Source of the DNA: Balneolales bacterium ANBcel1 | GTDB lineage: Bacteria; Bacteroidota; Rhodothermia; Balneolales; Natronogracilivirgulaceae | Length of the DNA: 64,000 nt | Direction: 5' to 3' | Assembly (NCBI GenBank): GCA_029688905.1 | Contig: JARULB010000003.1 | Coordinates: 310,001 to 374,000 of the forward strand | Shown: piece by piece, positions 17,834 to 27,566 of the stretch | Numbering within the stretch: position 1 is the stretch's first letter | How the letters are laid out: every line of letters begins with the position of its first letter | Notes under the pieces: generated by a model | What the model was told of the DNA's origin: nothing | Database searches by the model: none | What the model saw: the letters and a program-made list of their open reading frames with translations, nothing else | Position numbers and translations under genes: made by a program

Positions 17834-18514
17834 TCATTTTCGAAGATCTATGATTTCAACGTCATCCGGATAGTCAAGTCGGAAGACATCTTCTTCCGGA
17901 TCGATGTAGCGTGCCTCCGAAAACACGGTTCTGATGCGGTTATCCATTTGGTCCAGTGCCTCGATTTCAAGAGGCCTGAGCTCCTCATCCAGTCGAATCT
18001 TCACCTCTGTGAAAATTTCAAACGGATCGTCACTTCGCAACACAAATACCATGCTATCCCCGTCCTGGAAAGACTCCTCCACCAGGTAGATCTCTTCCGA
18101 CTCAGAGAAAAAACGGGAGGGGGCAAAATCGTCTTCCCCGGGGTGATACTCGCTGATCACCAGTTTGTTCTGTACCGAATTGTACACTCTGGATATTTCA
18201 CCATCCACCAGAACGGACTGGTGCTCAACGCTTACCCGGTAGCGGTCTTTCGCAATCCAGATTTTGCCTTCGGTCCAGTCGGTTTCGCCGGTGTAGGAGT
18301 CATAAAACTCGTGGGACATCCGGGCATGCAGAATACGCCCCTCTTCAAAGAGTGAACGCGCCTGTTCCAGCTCATTGGGTTCCCCGGCCGGTGTATTGGC
18401 CGGTGCCACGGTAACCATCCCCCCTGAAAAAAAACATGATATGGCAATCAGGCACAATGCAAAGCTGCGCATCGCCGAACGGTTCCATCCGGTACATTTC
18501 TCACTATTGTTCAT
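17834..18514 (-). CDS. lolA: LolA-type outer-membrane lipoprotein carrier
   Basis: A 226-residue periplasmic protein of the LolA fold. A signal peptide (hydrophobic run near residues 16-35) precedes a domain with the LolA-like pattern of a YDSYTGETDWTEGKIWIAKDRYRV strand, a DGEISRVYNSVQNKLVI strand and PLEIEALDQMDNR near the end. LolA takes lipoproteins from LolCDE to the outer membrane. An internal ATG 14 codons in would give a more standard signal peptide. Its start overlaps the end of ftsK by 11 bp, a pairing common in bacteria. A Lol permease gene lies at 0.5 kb in this window. Confidence 0.8.
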   Translation of the reverse strand: MNNSEKCTGWNRSAMRSFALCLIAISCFFSGGMVTVAPANTPAGEPNELEQARSLFEEGRILHARMSHEFYDSYTGETDWTEGKIWIAKDRYRVSVEHQSVLVDGEISRVYNSVQNKLVISEYHPGEDDFAPSRFFSESEEIYLVEESFQDGDSMVFVLRSDDPFEIFTEVKIRLDEELRPLEIEALDQMDNRIRTVFSEARYIDPEEDVFRLDYPDDVEIIDLRK

Positions 18515-21041
18515 CCAGTTCTCTTAACAGTTGCTCGAGTTCCTCTTCGTCCTCAACCAGCACTTCCCTGGCTGTGCTTCCCTGGTACGGACCGACAATG
18601 CCTGCTGCAAACAGCTGATCTATCAGCCGGCCGGCTCGGTTGTATCCCAGCTTCAGCTTTCTTTGGAGTAACGAAACCGAGCCCTGTTTATGCAACACAA
18701 GTACCCTTGCCGCCTCCTCAAACATCTCATCCCGTTCGCTTTTGTCGAGGGGACCGCCCTGGCTTTCCGGGTCTTCTATTTCCGGAAGATAATAGGGATG
18801 CTGATATCCTGCCTGATTACCGATAAATGCATTGATCCGCTCTACCTCCTCTGTTGAGACAAAGGCGTTCTGCAGGCGAATCATGCTGCCACCGCCCCCG
18901 TTGTAGAGCATATCGCCCCGTCCGACCAGCTGGTCGGCACCCATGGTATCGAGGATGGTTCTGGAGTCGATTTTTGATGCTACCCGGTATGCCACACGTG
19001 AGGGAAAGTTGGCTTTGATCGTTCCGGTAATTACGTTTACCGACGGGCGCTGCGTTGCAACCACCAGGTGAATGCCCACAGCACGTGCCAGTTGCGCCAG
19101 CCGTGCAATCGGTTCCTCGATCTGCTTGCCGGCGGTCATCATCAAGTCGGCCAGTTCGTCGATGATAACTACGATATAGGGCAGATAGCGGTGTCCGAGC
19201 TCCGCATCCAGCTCCTCTCCCTTCCATTTTTTGTTGTAGGTGGAAATGTCGCGCACCATAGCCATTTTGAGCAGCTCGTACCGATTGTCCATCTCCTTGC
19301 ACACGCTGTTCAGAACCTGCAATACCTCCGATGTATCGGTAATAATCGGCTCGGATGCGTTCGGAAGTGTGGCCAGAAAGTGCTGCCGGATATTCCGGAA
19401 CAGGGACAGCTCAATTTTCTTGGGGTCGATCATCACAAACTTCAGGTCGTCGGGATGGCACTTGTACAGCAAGCAGGTGATGATGGTATTGATTCCAACG
19501 GTTTTTCCCGATCCCGTTGCACCGGCCATCAGCAGGTGAGGAAGCCGAGCTAGGTCAACCATAAACACTTCGTTCTCGATGGTCCGGCCGAATGCCACCG
19601 GCAGCGTCATGGTCGTTTCTGCAAACTTGCGGGTATTTATCAGGGAGCGGATGTGCACAACCTCCGGTTTCCGGTTGGGCACTTCAATGCCGACGGCTGA
19701 TTTCCCCGGAATGGGCGCGATAATCCTTAGGCCTTTTGTGGCCATTGCCATCTTCAAATCGTTGGCATAGCTTTCTATTTTGCTGATTTTTACATCCGGG
19801 GCGGGTTCAAGTTCGTAGAGCGTTACGGTGGGACCAACGATCGCCTCGATCGCGCGAATATCAATTCCGTGCCTGTTCAGTTTGTCCAGGATGATCATTT
19901 TGTTTCTGTTGATCTCCTCATAGTCCACTTCGTTACCTTCGTTCGGGGCTTTTTCGAGCAGATCAAGGGTCGGGAATTTGTATTTAATTTCCGGCTTTTC
20001 AACAGCTTTCTTGCGCTCCTTATCCAGTTTTCTCTTTCCGGCTTCTTCTTCGGGAGTGCCTCTATAGACGGTGATATCCAGATCCGATCCGTTTTCACCG
20101 GATGTGCTTTCGCCGGGATCACCTGCCGCGGGCTCCGTTTCTTCTGTTTCAGTCTGTGATGCCGGTTTTTCGAGCGCAGCTCTTGGCGGCATTCCTTCGG
20201 TGGTTCCGGCCTCTTCCTCTCTTCTTCTTGCCTCTTCCTTTTCCCTGGAAGACAGTACGATTTGTTCCCATCGCTTTTTCGGGTCCTCTTCTTCGGATGC
20301 TTTGTTTTTTGAGGCCGAAGACGGATCCGGTGATGCTTCCCGCGAGTGAGCCTGTCGGGTTGACGGCGCATCTTCCGTGTCATCACTCTGGTCGACTGTC
20401 CTGTTATCCCGACTCGTTTTTCTCGTTTCAAAAAAAGCTGCAACCCGGTTTGCGACAGCTTTCACCCCGTCAATTGCAGATTGTATATCGCGGCTGAACA
20501 TCAGGGTTATCGCTATCAGGCTCAGACTTCCCAGGATAATAACGGGGCCATACTGCCCGGTCAAGGCTCTCAGTAAATGCGCCACCGCCAGTCCGGAGGT
20601 TCCGGCCCAGCTCGTTGAAACGGCATCAAATTCATTGTGGATCCACCCCATGATGGAGGCGGCGAGAATCATCACAAAAATCGCATAAAACGCTTTCATG
20701 TGTCCTTGCCGGAGGTCTTTGTGCCGAAAAATCCTCCACCCGTACACAAAGATCACAGTAACAAGGATCAGGGAGAGATAGCCAAAGAGGAAATTCACAA
20801 AAAAGTGGGAGAGGTATGCCCCAAGGGGACCCAGCCCGTTTTGAATACGAAGTGCGGGACCCTGACCGAAATCGAGCAGTGTCCTGAAATCGACGCTTTT
20901 AATAATCGCAAGATCTTCACTGCGGTAGGTGATGATGCTTACAGCAAAAGTAATCGCTATCGCCATGATCACGATTCCGAGCATCTCCATTTTTCTCTCA
21001 TGTGAGAAAAATGGTTCTTTATTCTGCTTCTTTTTCGCCAT
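18504..21041 (-). CDS. ftsK: DNA translocase FtsK
   Basis: An 845-residue FtsK/SpoIIIE motor that pumps chromosome ends through the division septum and helps resolve dimers at dif. Four helices lie near residues 18-185. A Glu/Arg-rich linker (about 215-350) is much shorter than in E. coli. The motor carries the ATP loop GATGSGKT at 507-514 and the Walker B region VVIIDELADLM. The C-terminal gamma domain (RKLKLGYNRAGRLIDQLFAAG) reads polar DNA sequences in known homologues. Downstream, on the same strand, come lolA and the flippase-like gene. Confidence 0.95.
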   Translation of the reverse strand: MAKKKQNKEPFFSHERKMEMLGIVIMAIAITFAVSIITYRSEDLAIIKSVDFRTLLDFGQGPALRIQNGLGPLGAYLSHFFVNFLFGYLSLILVTVIFVYGWRIFRHKDLRQGHMKAFYAIFVMILAASIMGWIHNEFDAVSTSWAGTSGLAVAHLLRALTGQYGPVIILGSLSLIAITLMFSRDIQSAIDGVKAVANRVAAFFETRKTSRDNRTVDQSDDTEDAPSTRQAHSREASPDPSSASKNKASEEEDPKKRWEQIVLSSREKEEARRREEEAGTTEGMPPRAALEKPASQTETEETEPAAGDPGESTSGENGSDLDITVYRGTPEEEAGKRKLDKERKKAVEKPEIKYKFPTLDLLEKAPNEGNEVDYEEINRNKMIILDKLNRHGIDIRAIEAIVGPTVTLYELEPAPDVKISKIESYANDLKMAMATKGLRIIAPIPGKSAVGIEVPNRKPEVVHIRSLINTRKFAETTMTLPVAFGRTIENEVFMVDLARLPHLLMAGATGSGKTVGINTIITCLLYKCHPDDLKFVMIDPKKIELSLFRNIRQHFLATLPNASEPIITDTSEVLQVLNSVCKEMDNRYELLKMAMVRDISTYNKKWKGEELDAELGHRYLPYIVVIIDELADLMMTAGKQIEEPIARLAQLARAVGIHLVVATQRPSVNVITGTIKANFPSRVAYRVASKIDSRTILDTMGADQLVGRGDMLYNGGGGSMIRLQNAFVSTEEVERINAFIGNQAGYQHPYYLPEIEDPESQGGPLDKSERDEMFEEAARVLVLHKQGSVSLLQRKLKLGYNRAGRLIDQLFAAGIVGPYQGSTAREVLVEDEEELEQLLRELDEQ

Positions 21042-21117
21042 TGCAACCTGTTCGAATTCTATTGATTAGTATCCCGCCCCAAACGGTACCGTTTTCCGGT
21101 AACGGTCTGCCTGCAAA

Positions 21118-22215
21118 TCACTTTTTCTTAAAAAACGGCCTTTTTACAATTTCAGCTTCCGCTCCTTTATTTCTGATTTTGACGATCACGCTGTCGCCTG
21201 TTCGGCATTGACCGGCATCGAGGTATGCCATGGCTATCCCCCGGTTGTGCATCATCGACAAGCCTCCGCTGGTTACTTCGCCGAGATGTTCACCCGTTTC
21301 AGACACAACGGAACAACCGGCCCTTGGAATGCGGCCGGGCTCTTTCATCATCAGGGCGGACAGCCTGCGTTTCACTCCGTTTTGCTTCTGAATCAGTAAT
21401 TCGTTTTTGCCCCTGAATTCTTTCTCCCACGATATCAGCCAGCCAAGACCGGCTTCGAGTGGTGTCGTTTCCTCCGAAAGGTCATTGCCATAAAGCGGCA
21501 GTCCGGCCTCCAGTCTCAGGGTATCCCGGGCGCCCAGGCCACAGGGTTGCAGGCCGCGGGACTCTCCGGCCTCCATAATATTTTCCCAGAGATCACATGC
21601 ATTGACATGCCGGATATTGCAGTAGAGTTCAAATCCGGGCTCCCCGGTATAGCCGGTTGCAGAAACCAGAATATTGTCATAGTCCGAGATCTGCATCGAA
21701 CGGAATTCAAAAGAGGGTATGGATTCCGGCTTATCCGGTGTGAGAGAAGTCAGAATTTCTGCCGCCTCCGGTCCCTGAAGTGCAATCAGGGCTATTTCAT
21801 CGGAAATATTGCTGATCTCGGCCCGCCCCTGATTGACTTCAACGATCCAGTTCAGATCTTTTTCGATATTGGAGGCGTTCACTACCAGCATGAGCTCCTC
21901 TTTCGACAAACAATAAACCAGCAGATCGTCCACGATACCACCATGCTCTCTGCACATAACGGAGTATTGCGCTTTACCCGGTACCAGACGGGCGGCATCG
22001 TTCACAGAAAGATCCTGAACAACTTCCAGCGCTTTCTCTCCGTGTATCAAAATTTCACCCATGTGAGAGACATCGAATATGCCGGCTTTTCTTCGGACCG
22101 CAAAGTGCTCTTCTTTGATGCCACTGTACTGCAGCGGCATTTCAAATCCTGAAAAATCCAGCAGTCTGGCTTTTAACTGTCGATGAATCTCAAATAGCGG
22201 TGTTTTTTTCAGCAT
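21118..22215 (-). CDS. gcvT: Aminomethyltransferase (glycine cleavage T protein)
   Basis: A 365-residue tetrahydrofolate-dependent aminomethyltransferase, the T protein of the glycine cleavage system. The N-terminus shows [17 protein letters not shown] and [11 protein letters not shown], the folate-site signatures, and [14 protein letters not shown] lies near residue 230. The length matches GcvT (about 360). The gcvH and gcvP genes are not next to it, so the other parts must be elsewhere. It is divergent from mrp with a 250-bp gap and 76 bp upstream of ftsK. Confidence 0.93.
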   Translation of the reverse strand: MLKKTPLFEIHRQLKARLLDFSGFEMPLQYSGIKEEHFAVRRKAGIFDVSHMGEILIHGEKALEVVQDLSVNDAARLVPGKAQYSVMCREHGGIVDDLLVYCLSKEELMLVVNASNIEKDLNWIVEVNQGRAEISNISDEIALIALQGPEAAEILTSLTPDKPESIPSFEFRSMQISDYDNILVSATGYTGEPGFELYCNIRHVNACDLWENIMEAGESRGLQPCGLGARDTLRLEAGLPLYGNDLSEETTPLEAGLGWLISWEKEFRGKNELLIQKQNGVKRRLSALMMKEPGRIPRAGCSVVSETGEHLGEVTSGGLSMMHNRGIAMAYLDAGQCRTGDSVIVKIRNKGAEAEIVKRPFFKKK

Positions 22216-22466
22216 AATGGCGTGGTTTGATTTTCAATTGCCAAGATACAAAGATCAAAAAGCAATTGGGGTATTTTGATCCGGATATTTCACCGTTTAT
22301 CGGGGTTGAATGTTATCATACTTCCATTTTTCGACCCTTGCACCCGCTCAATTTGTCGTTCACAACGGAGCGGTTATGCGCAAACTTTTTTTGATTCGGG
22401 CACGGTATCGGAAGTATATTCGTTACAACATAAATTTATTCAGTTTAAATCTAATGTAGTTTTTTT

Positions 22467-23564
22467 ATGGCCATTACCAATGAAGATGTTCTGGACGCAC
22501 TGCGAAATGTCATTGATCCTGATTTGGGAAAGGATCTGGTATCACTCAACATGATTGAAGACATTGTCGTCGATGGCAAGAAAGTCACTTTTACCGTCAA
22601 TCTGACCACCCCGGCCTGTCCCATGAAAAGTGAGATAGAGCGGGCCTGTATCAATGCGGTCAAGCACCTGGTGGATGAAGAGGCGGAAGTCATCCCGAAT
22701 ATGAGTTCAAAGGTAACGGGAAGCCGGTCTGAGGGGCAGGGTGACCAGAATCTTCTCAAGGATGTGAAAAATGTGATTGCCGTTGCTTCCGGCAAGGGTG
22801 GCGTGGGTAAATCCACGGTTTCGGTGAACCTCGCAGTCTCTCTGGCCAAAACGGGTGCGAAAGTCGGGTTGGTTGATACGGATATTTACGGTCCGAGTAT
22901 ACCGACCATGTTTGACATTCACGAACGCCCGAATATCAATACCCGGCGCAAACTGGTTCCTCTGGAAAAGTTTGGCGTAAAGCTGCTTTCCATGGGCTTT
23001 CTGGTAAAGCAGGACGAGGCTGTGGTTTGGCGCGGGCCCATGGTTTCCAGTGCGGTGAAACAGTTCCTCAGCGAAACCGACTGGGGTGAACTGGATTACC
23101 TGATCCTGGATCTGCCTCCGGGAACCGGGGATATCCAGCTGACTATCGTTCAATCGGTACCGCTGACCGGCGCCATTATTGTTTCAACTCCGCAAAATGT
23201 AGCGCTGGATGACGCCAGAAAGGGCGTGGCCATGTTCAACAAGGTGAATGTCCCGGTACTGGGAATCGTCGAAAACATGGCGTTTTTCACTCCGCCGGAT
23301 CTGCCCGACCGGAAGTATTATATCTTTGGCCGGGACGGTGCCCGAAACCTTGCGGAGAAAATGGGCGTGGCTTTTCTCGGAGAAATTCCGATTGAACAGC
23401 AGCTCAGAGAGAGCGGCGACAGCGGCAAGCCCATTGTCGAGAAGGATGCTTCCGCCGCCTCATCCATCGCATTCTCCAACATTGCACAGCGCACGGCCCA
23501 GCAAATTGCCATTCGCAATGCTACGGGAGCACCCACGGAAAAGGTGGAAATACTCTATCGGTAA
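22467..23564 (+). CDS. mrp: Mrp/ApbC-type iron-sulfur carrier P-loop ATPase
   Basis: A 365-residue protein that, in known homologues, holds and transfers iron-sulfur clusters to client enzymes. Residues 1-85 are a MIP18/DUF59 domain (DALRNVIDPDLGKDLVSL). The deviant Walker A motif GKGGVGKS sits at about 109-116, and DLPPGTGDIQLT follows near 210. The usual CxxC near the C-terminal half of ApbC is not present in canonical form (IVENMAFFTPPD replaces the common ENMSYF-CxxC region). It is monocistronic, convergent with rplS. Confidence 0.9.
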   Translation: MAITNEDVLDALRNVIDPDLGKDLVSLNMIEDIVVDGKKVTFTVNLTTPACPMKSEIERACINAVKHLVDEEAEVIPNMSSKVTGSRSEGQGDQNLLKDVKNVIAVASGKGGVGKSTVSVNLAVSLAKTGAKVGLVDTDIYGPSIPTMFDIHERPNINTRRKLVPLEKFGVKLLSMGFLVKQDEAVVWRGPMVSSAVKQFLSETDWGELDYLILDLPPGTGDIQLTIVQSVPLTGAIIVSTPQNVALDDARKGVAMFNKVNVPVLGIVENMAFFTPPDLPDRKYYIFGRDGARNLAEKMGVAFLGEIPIEQQLRESGDSGKPIVEKDASAASSIAFSNIAQRTAQQIAIRNATGAPTEKVEILYR

Positions 23565-23588
23565 AACCGGCGAAAGCTAGCGCGTCTC

Positions 23589-23927
23589 CTATTTTTCCCG
23601 GAGACGTGCGGCTTTTCCTCGCAGAGAGCGCAGATAGAAAAGTTTCGCGCGGCGTACTTTGCCTCTTTTCTTCACTTCAATTTTGGCAATGAAGGGAGAG
23701 TACAATGGAAAAACGCGTTCCACCCCAACGTTACTCGAAATTTTGCGGACGGTAAACGTTTGATTGGCGCCCCTGCCCTTGCGTGCAATGACAACGCCCA
23801 GGTACTGCTGAATACGCTCTTTGCCACCCTCGCGTACACGATAATGCACGTTCACCGAGTCACCCGCCTTGAAGTCAGGGAGGTCATCCTTGACTTGTGT
23901 TTGTTCAATTAAAGTAAGCTTTTCCAT
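23589..23927 (-). CDS. rplS: 50S ribosomal protein L19
   Basis: A 112-residue L19 that sits at the 30S-50S interface. The sequence [30 protein letters not shown] and [21 protein letters not shown] matches the family closely, with the basic tail RRAKLFYLR. It is the last gene of ffh-rpsP-rimM-trmD-rplS, the conserved bacterial order, 39 bp after trmD. Confidence 0.97.
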   Translation of the reverse strand: MEKLTLIEQTQVKDDLPDFKAGDSVNVHYRVREGGKERIQQYLGVVIARKGRGANQTFTVRKISSNVGVERVFPLYSPFIAKIEVKKRGKVRRAKLFYLRSLRGKAARLREK

Positions 23928-23966
23928 TGTTGTATTACCGATTGATTACGTTATAAGATAAAAATT

Positions 23967-24635
23967 TCAAAGGTCCGGGCGTATGTCCCGGGTTCGCTCC
24001 CGCGCCTTTTTTTCCCGCCATTTTCGGATGGCTTCATGGTTTCCCGAAGTCAGAACTTCCGGAATATCCAGTCCGCGAAATCTGGCGGGCCTGGTGTACA
24101 CGGGGGCCGACAGGAATCCGTCCTGAAACGAGTCGTCCAGTGCGCTTTCGGCATCTCCAAGGACACCCGGAAGCAGCCTTACGATACCGTCAACGATCAT
24201 CATGGCCGGCAACTCCCCGCCGGAAAGCACGTAGTCACCGACACTCACCTCCATGGTGACCAACTCGTCCCGCACCCGCTGATCAACGCCCTTATAGTGG
24301 CCGCATAACAGGATCAAATTTCGACACAATGACAGTGTGTTCACCGTGTGTTGTGTGAGTACCGGCGCATCCGGTGTTGGAAACAGCACCTGATCATACG
24401 TTCGTTGCTTCAGCAGCGGCTCAATACAGTCAAAAATGGGCTGCGGACTCATAACCAGGCCGGCGCCGCCTCCAAACGGATAATCATCCACTTTTCGGTG
24501 CTTGTCTGTGGAATACCGGCGGAGATCGTGAATCACGATATCAACCTTGTTCGCTTTTCGGGCTCTGCCCACAATACTGTGGTCCAGCGGACCCGTTAAC
24601 AGCTCCGGAACCGCGGATATGATATCGATCCTCAT
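23967..24635 (-). CDS. trmD: tRNA (guanine-N1)-methyltransferase
   Basis: A SPOUT-class enzyme that methylates G37 of tRNAs and prevents frameshifting; about 222 residues from this start. DYVLSGGELPAMMIVDGIVRLLPGVLG is the knotted SAM-binding region, and YTRPARFRGLDIPEVLTSGNHEAIRKWR is the conserved C-terminal motif. The ATG at 24635 (MRIDIISAVPELL) matches the family start; an ATG four codons upstream at 24647 with GGAAG before it is a close alternative. A longer frame continuing upstream overlaps rimM and is not used. It begins 22 bp after rimM. Confidence 0.95.
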   Translation of the reverse strand: MRIDIISAVPELLTGPLDHSIVGRARKANKVDIVIHDLRRYSTDKHRKVDDYPFGGGAGLVMSPQPIFDCIEPLLKQRTYDQVLFPTPDAPVLTQHTVNTLSLCRNLILLCGHYKGVDQRVRDELVTMEVSVGDYVLSGGELPAMMIVDGIVRLLPGVLGDAESALDDSFQDGFLSAPVYTRPARFRGLDIPEVLTSGNHEAIRKWREKKARERTRDIRPDL

Positions 24636-24657
24636 TGTGTGTTCCATCTGACTTCCG

Positions 24658-25182
24658 CTAATCGAGATCCTCAAGCTCAGCCGTGTTTCTGGTGATGATC
24701 CGCATGGCGGCGTCATCTACTTCCACGACAAACACTTCCAATCGAGGAATCAGTATCGTTTTTTCTTCGGTTCTGACAGCCATCACGGGATAAGCCGGCG
24801 TTTCAATTACATCGGAAACCGTGCCCATGACCGTCTCATCATCACGAAAAACCCGGTAGCCGATGATATTCTGCTGCTGTTGTACCGACTCCGTGCTGTG
24901 CTCGGTCATCACATGAAAACCACGAAGAGATGATGCTTCCGTGCGTGTTTGGATTCCTTCAAGTTGTACAAAGAACAAATTCCGATTCCGGTCATTCTGA
25001 GCCCGGACTTCCTCAATCCGATAGGGCACCCATTGACTTTCCGGATAACGGATGAACACCAAATCATTAACTTCCAGCGGAAACTCACGGTCACCGACAT
25101 CCAGCAGGAACCCTCCGCGGGTTCCGTGCGCTTTGACAATAACCCCCAGCTCATTCAGGCCGGGGCTTGATTTCGCTGACAT
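24658..25182 (-). CDS. rimM: Ribosome maturation factor RimM
   Basis: A 174-residue 16S rRNA processing factor that binds S19 during 30S assembly. The N-terminal VIVKAHGTRGGFLLDVG and the C-terminal PRLEVFVVEVDDAAMRIITR are typical. In this conserved operon it lies between rpsP and trmD with short spacers (33 and 22 bp). Confidence 0.92.
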   Translation of the reverse strand: MSAKSSPGLNELGVIVKAHGTRGGFLLDVGDREFPLEVNDLVFIRYPESQWVPYRIEEVRAQNDRNRNLFFVQLEGIQTRTEASSLRGFHVMTEHSTESVQQQQNIIGYRVFRDDETVMGTVSDVIETPAYPVMAVRTEEKTILIPRLEVFVVEVDDAAMRIITRNTAELEDLD

Positions 25183-25215
25183 AGGCAGTCGTACCTGAGC
25201 CCTGGGCTTCCGTAC

Positions 25216-25962
25216 CTATTTCTTATCCTCTTTGGATTCTTTGTCGGAAGAGGCTTCTTTATCACCGGCAGCAGCGTCTTTTGATTCAGCCGCATCCTGC
25301 TTCGGAGCTTCCTCTTTTTCAGCGGAATCGGCTTCTTTCTTTTCTTCGGTCTTCTCTGCTTCCGGAGCTTTTTCTTCTTTTGACTCTGCCATGGGGGCAT
25401 CCGCCTCTTTCGCGTCCGCTTTCTCCTCAGCCGCTTCAGGGCCTTTCTCTTCGCCAGCTTCAGGGCCGGACTCTTCAGCCGCCGCCTTTTCCTCTTCGGC
25501 TTTTCTTGCCGCTTCAGCCGCCACTTTCACTTTTTCGGCCTCTTCCCTGGCACGTTTTTCCTGCTCTTTCTTGAACGCCTCTTCCTCCGCCTTCAGCTGA
25601 TCTTTCATGCGCTGAGCTTTGGTTTGCGCCGGCTTTTCGCCTTTTTTGCGGTCCTCTTTCCAGGCAGAAATCGTTTCATCAATCTCTTCAGCGGATTTTC
25701 CCCAACGCTCCAGATGGAGTCTGTAAAAAATCCCCTCTTTTTTGAGGATTGAATAAACCGTATCGGTCGGCTGGGCACCATTTTTAATCCAGTGAACAGC
25801 GCGGTCAACATCGAGTCGCAGCAGTGATGGATCCTTTGTCGGGCTGAAGCGCCCAAGGTCTTCTATGATGCGCCCGTCGCGCTTGGTACGAATGTCCGCT
25901 ACTACAATGTGGTAGTAGGGGAATCTTTTTCTTCCGTGTCGTTGTAATCTGATTTTAACCAA
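25216..25962 (-). CDS. rpsP: 30S ribosomal protein S16 with long acidic C-terminal extension
   Basis: A 248-residue S16. Residues 1-82 form the complete S16 domain (VKIRLQRHGRKRFPYYHIVV, DLGRFSPTKDPS, AVHWIKNGAQPTDTV). After it comes an unusual tail of about 165 residues, almost only Ala, Glu, Lys, Asp and Ser, predicted to be helical or disordered. E. coli S16 is about 82 residues, and members of Bacteroidota often carry extensions, but this one is long. It lies 31 bp after ffh and leads into rimM-trmD-rplS. Whether the tail stays on the ribosome is unknown. Confidence 0.95.
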   Translation of the reverse strand: MVKIRLQRHGRKRFPYYHIVVADIRTKRDGRIIEDLGRFSPTKDPSLLRLDVDRAVHWIKNGAQPTDTVYSILKKEGIFYRLHLERWGKSAEEIDETISAWKEDRKKGEKPAQTKAQRMKDQLKAEEEAFKKEQEKRAREEAEKVKVAAEAARKAEEEKAAAEESGPEAGEEKGPEAAEEKADAKEADAPMAESKEEKAPEAEKTEEKKEADSAEKEEAPKQDAAESKDAAAGDKEASSDKESKEDKK

Positions 25963-25993
25963 TGTTTGCTCCTAAACAGGTTTATGGTTGTTC

Positions 25994-27340
25994 CTATTGT
26001 AATTTTTGTTGCCCGGTCAAGTTCTTCAACCCCTCCATGGCCCGACCCATCTTGTTCATCTTGGTCATGGTTTTCATCATTTTTTTCATCTGGTTGAATT
26101 GCTTTAAAAGATCATTGACCTCCTTTACAGAGGTTCCCGAGCCATTTGCTATTCTTTTCCTGCGACTCCCATTAATGAGCTGCGGTTTTCGCCGTTCATC
26201 AATGGTCATGGAGTTGATGATGGCCTCTACCGGCTTGAGAGCATCATCATCGATTTCGGCATCACCCAGCTGCTTGCTCATTCCGGGAATCATGCCCACA
26301 AGATCCTTCATGGACCCCATTTTCTTGACCTGCTGCAATTGCCCGTAGAAATCCTCCAGGTTAAAGGTGTTGGAGGAAATTTTTGATTGCAGCTTTCTGG
26401 CCTGAACTTCATCGTACTGCTGCTGCGCTTTTTCCACCAGCGAAACAACATCTCCCATCCCCAATATGCGCTGGGCCATTCTGTCGGGATAAAACGGGGA
26501 TATCGTATCCATCCCTTCGCCGGTACTCATGAACTTGATCGGCTTGTTGACCACGGTTTTGATGGATATGGCCGCACCACCACGGGTATCCCCGTCAAGC
26601 TTGGTGAGCACCACTCCGTCAAAATCAATCTGCTGATCAAACTCCTTTGCCGTATTCACAGCATCCTGGCCCGTCATGGCGTCCACAACAAACAGCACTT
26701 CATTGGCGCCAACCGTCGACTTGATTTTCGACACTTCAGCCATCATATGCTCATCCACATGCATACGTCCGGCCGTATCAATAATCAAAACATCGCGGGC
26801 CTGCTTTTTGGCTTCCGCCAGCGACTCTCTCGCTGTTCGAATGGCATCCTTCTCATCAATCGAAAAAACGGGGACCTCTATTTGTCCACCGAGTGTTTTC
26901 AGCTGATCTACAGCGGCAGGGCGGTATACATCGGCGGCGGCCAGCATCGGACTCTTTCCCTGCTCTTTGAGCCATTTCGCCAATTTGGCGGAAAATGTGG
27001 TTTTTCCCGAACCCTGTAAACCGGCGATCAAAATCACCGTCGGCGGAGCCTGGCTGAACGTGATCTCCTCACGGGTCTCGCCAAGCACCGACACCAGCTC
27101 ATCATAGACAATTTTTGTAAACTGCTGGCCCGGCGTTACACTGGCAACCACTCCCAGGCCAAGCGCCTTCTCCTTGACAGATGCCGTAATGGAACGGGCC
27201 ACCTCGTAGTTTACATCCGCGTCCAGAAGGGCACGGCGAATTTCGCGGACAGTCTCTGCGACATTTATGTCGCTCAAACGCGCCTGGCCTGTAACAGACT
27301 TAAAGGCGTTTTCTAATTTACTGGAAAGATCTTCAAACAT
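25994..27340 (-). CDS. ffh: Signal recognition particle protein Ffh
   Basis: A 448-residue SRP54 GTPase that binds signal peptides and 4.5S RNA to target membrane proteins. The G domain holds GLQGSGKTT at 107-115, DTAGRMHVDE and TKLDGDTRGGA; the Met-rich M domain fills the last 120 residues (MKKMMKTMTKMNKMGRAMEG). It opens the ffh-rpsP-rimM-trmD-rplS operon. Its receptor gene ftsY is near the right end of the window. I did not find the 4.5S RNA gene here. Confidence 0.97.
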   Translation of the reverse strand: MFEDLSSKLENAFKSVTGQARLSDINVAETVREIRRALLDADVNYEVARSITASVKEKALGLGVVASVTPGQQFTKIVYDELVSVLGETREEITFSQAPPTVILIAGLQGSGKTTFSAKLAKWLKEQGKSPMLAAADVYRPAAVDQLKTLGGQIEVPVFSIDEKDAIRTARESLAEAKKQARDVLIIDTAGRMHVDEHMMAEVSKIKSTVGANEVLFVVDAMTGQDAVNTAKEFDQQIDFDGVVLTKLDGDTRGGAAISIKTVVNKPIKFMSTGEGMDTISPFYPDRMAQRILGMGDVVSLVEKAQQQYDEVQARKLQSKISSNTFNLEDFYGQLQQVKKMGSMKDLVGMIPGMSKQLGDAEIDDDALKPVEAIINSMTIDERRKPQLINGSRRKRIANGSGTSVKEVNDLLKQFNQMKKMMKTMTKMNKMGRAMEGLKNLTGQQKLQ

Positions 27341-27472
27341 TGGGTGCTGCCCTATCCGTATGCAAGGTTCCCGCGAACGGAAATATGTTCACATTGTAAT
27401 GGACTCGAAAAGTCAGGAAAAATATGGAGAATATGCACCCAAATCAACTTTTACTTTTTAATAATATACACT

Positions 27473-27481
27473 TTATCCACA
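27473..27481 (+). promoter_or_regulatory. Single perfect DnaA box
   Basis: TTATCCACA lies in the 226-bp divergent gap between ffh and fabI, next to an AT-rich run. One box alone does not make an origin; it may be a DnaA-regulated promoter or chance. Confidence 0.3.
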
Positions 27482-27566
27482 TTGGTAAAGCATCGTTTGT
27501 TACCTCTTCGGTTTTTAGCTACTTTTAGGCATCTGAAAACCAGCACGGTAACTTTTTTTTTGAAGC

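Noticed and set aside
23583-23606. CGTCTCC/GGAGACG hairpin between mrp and rplS
   Set aside because: It overlaps the rplS end codons and lacks a T-run; coding constraint explains it.
25232-25600. Ser/Ala-rich open frame opposite rpsP
   Set aside because: It is the reverse reading of the low-complexity S16 tail.
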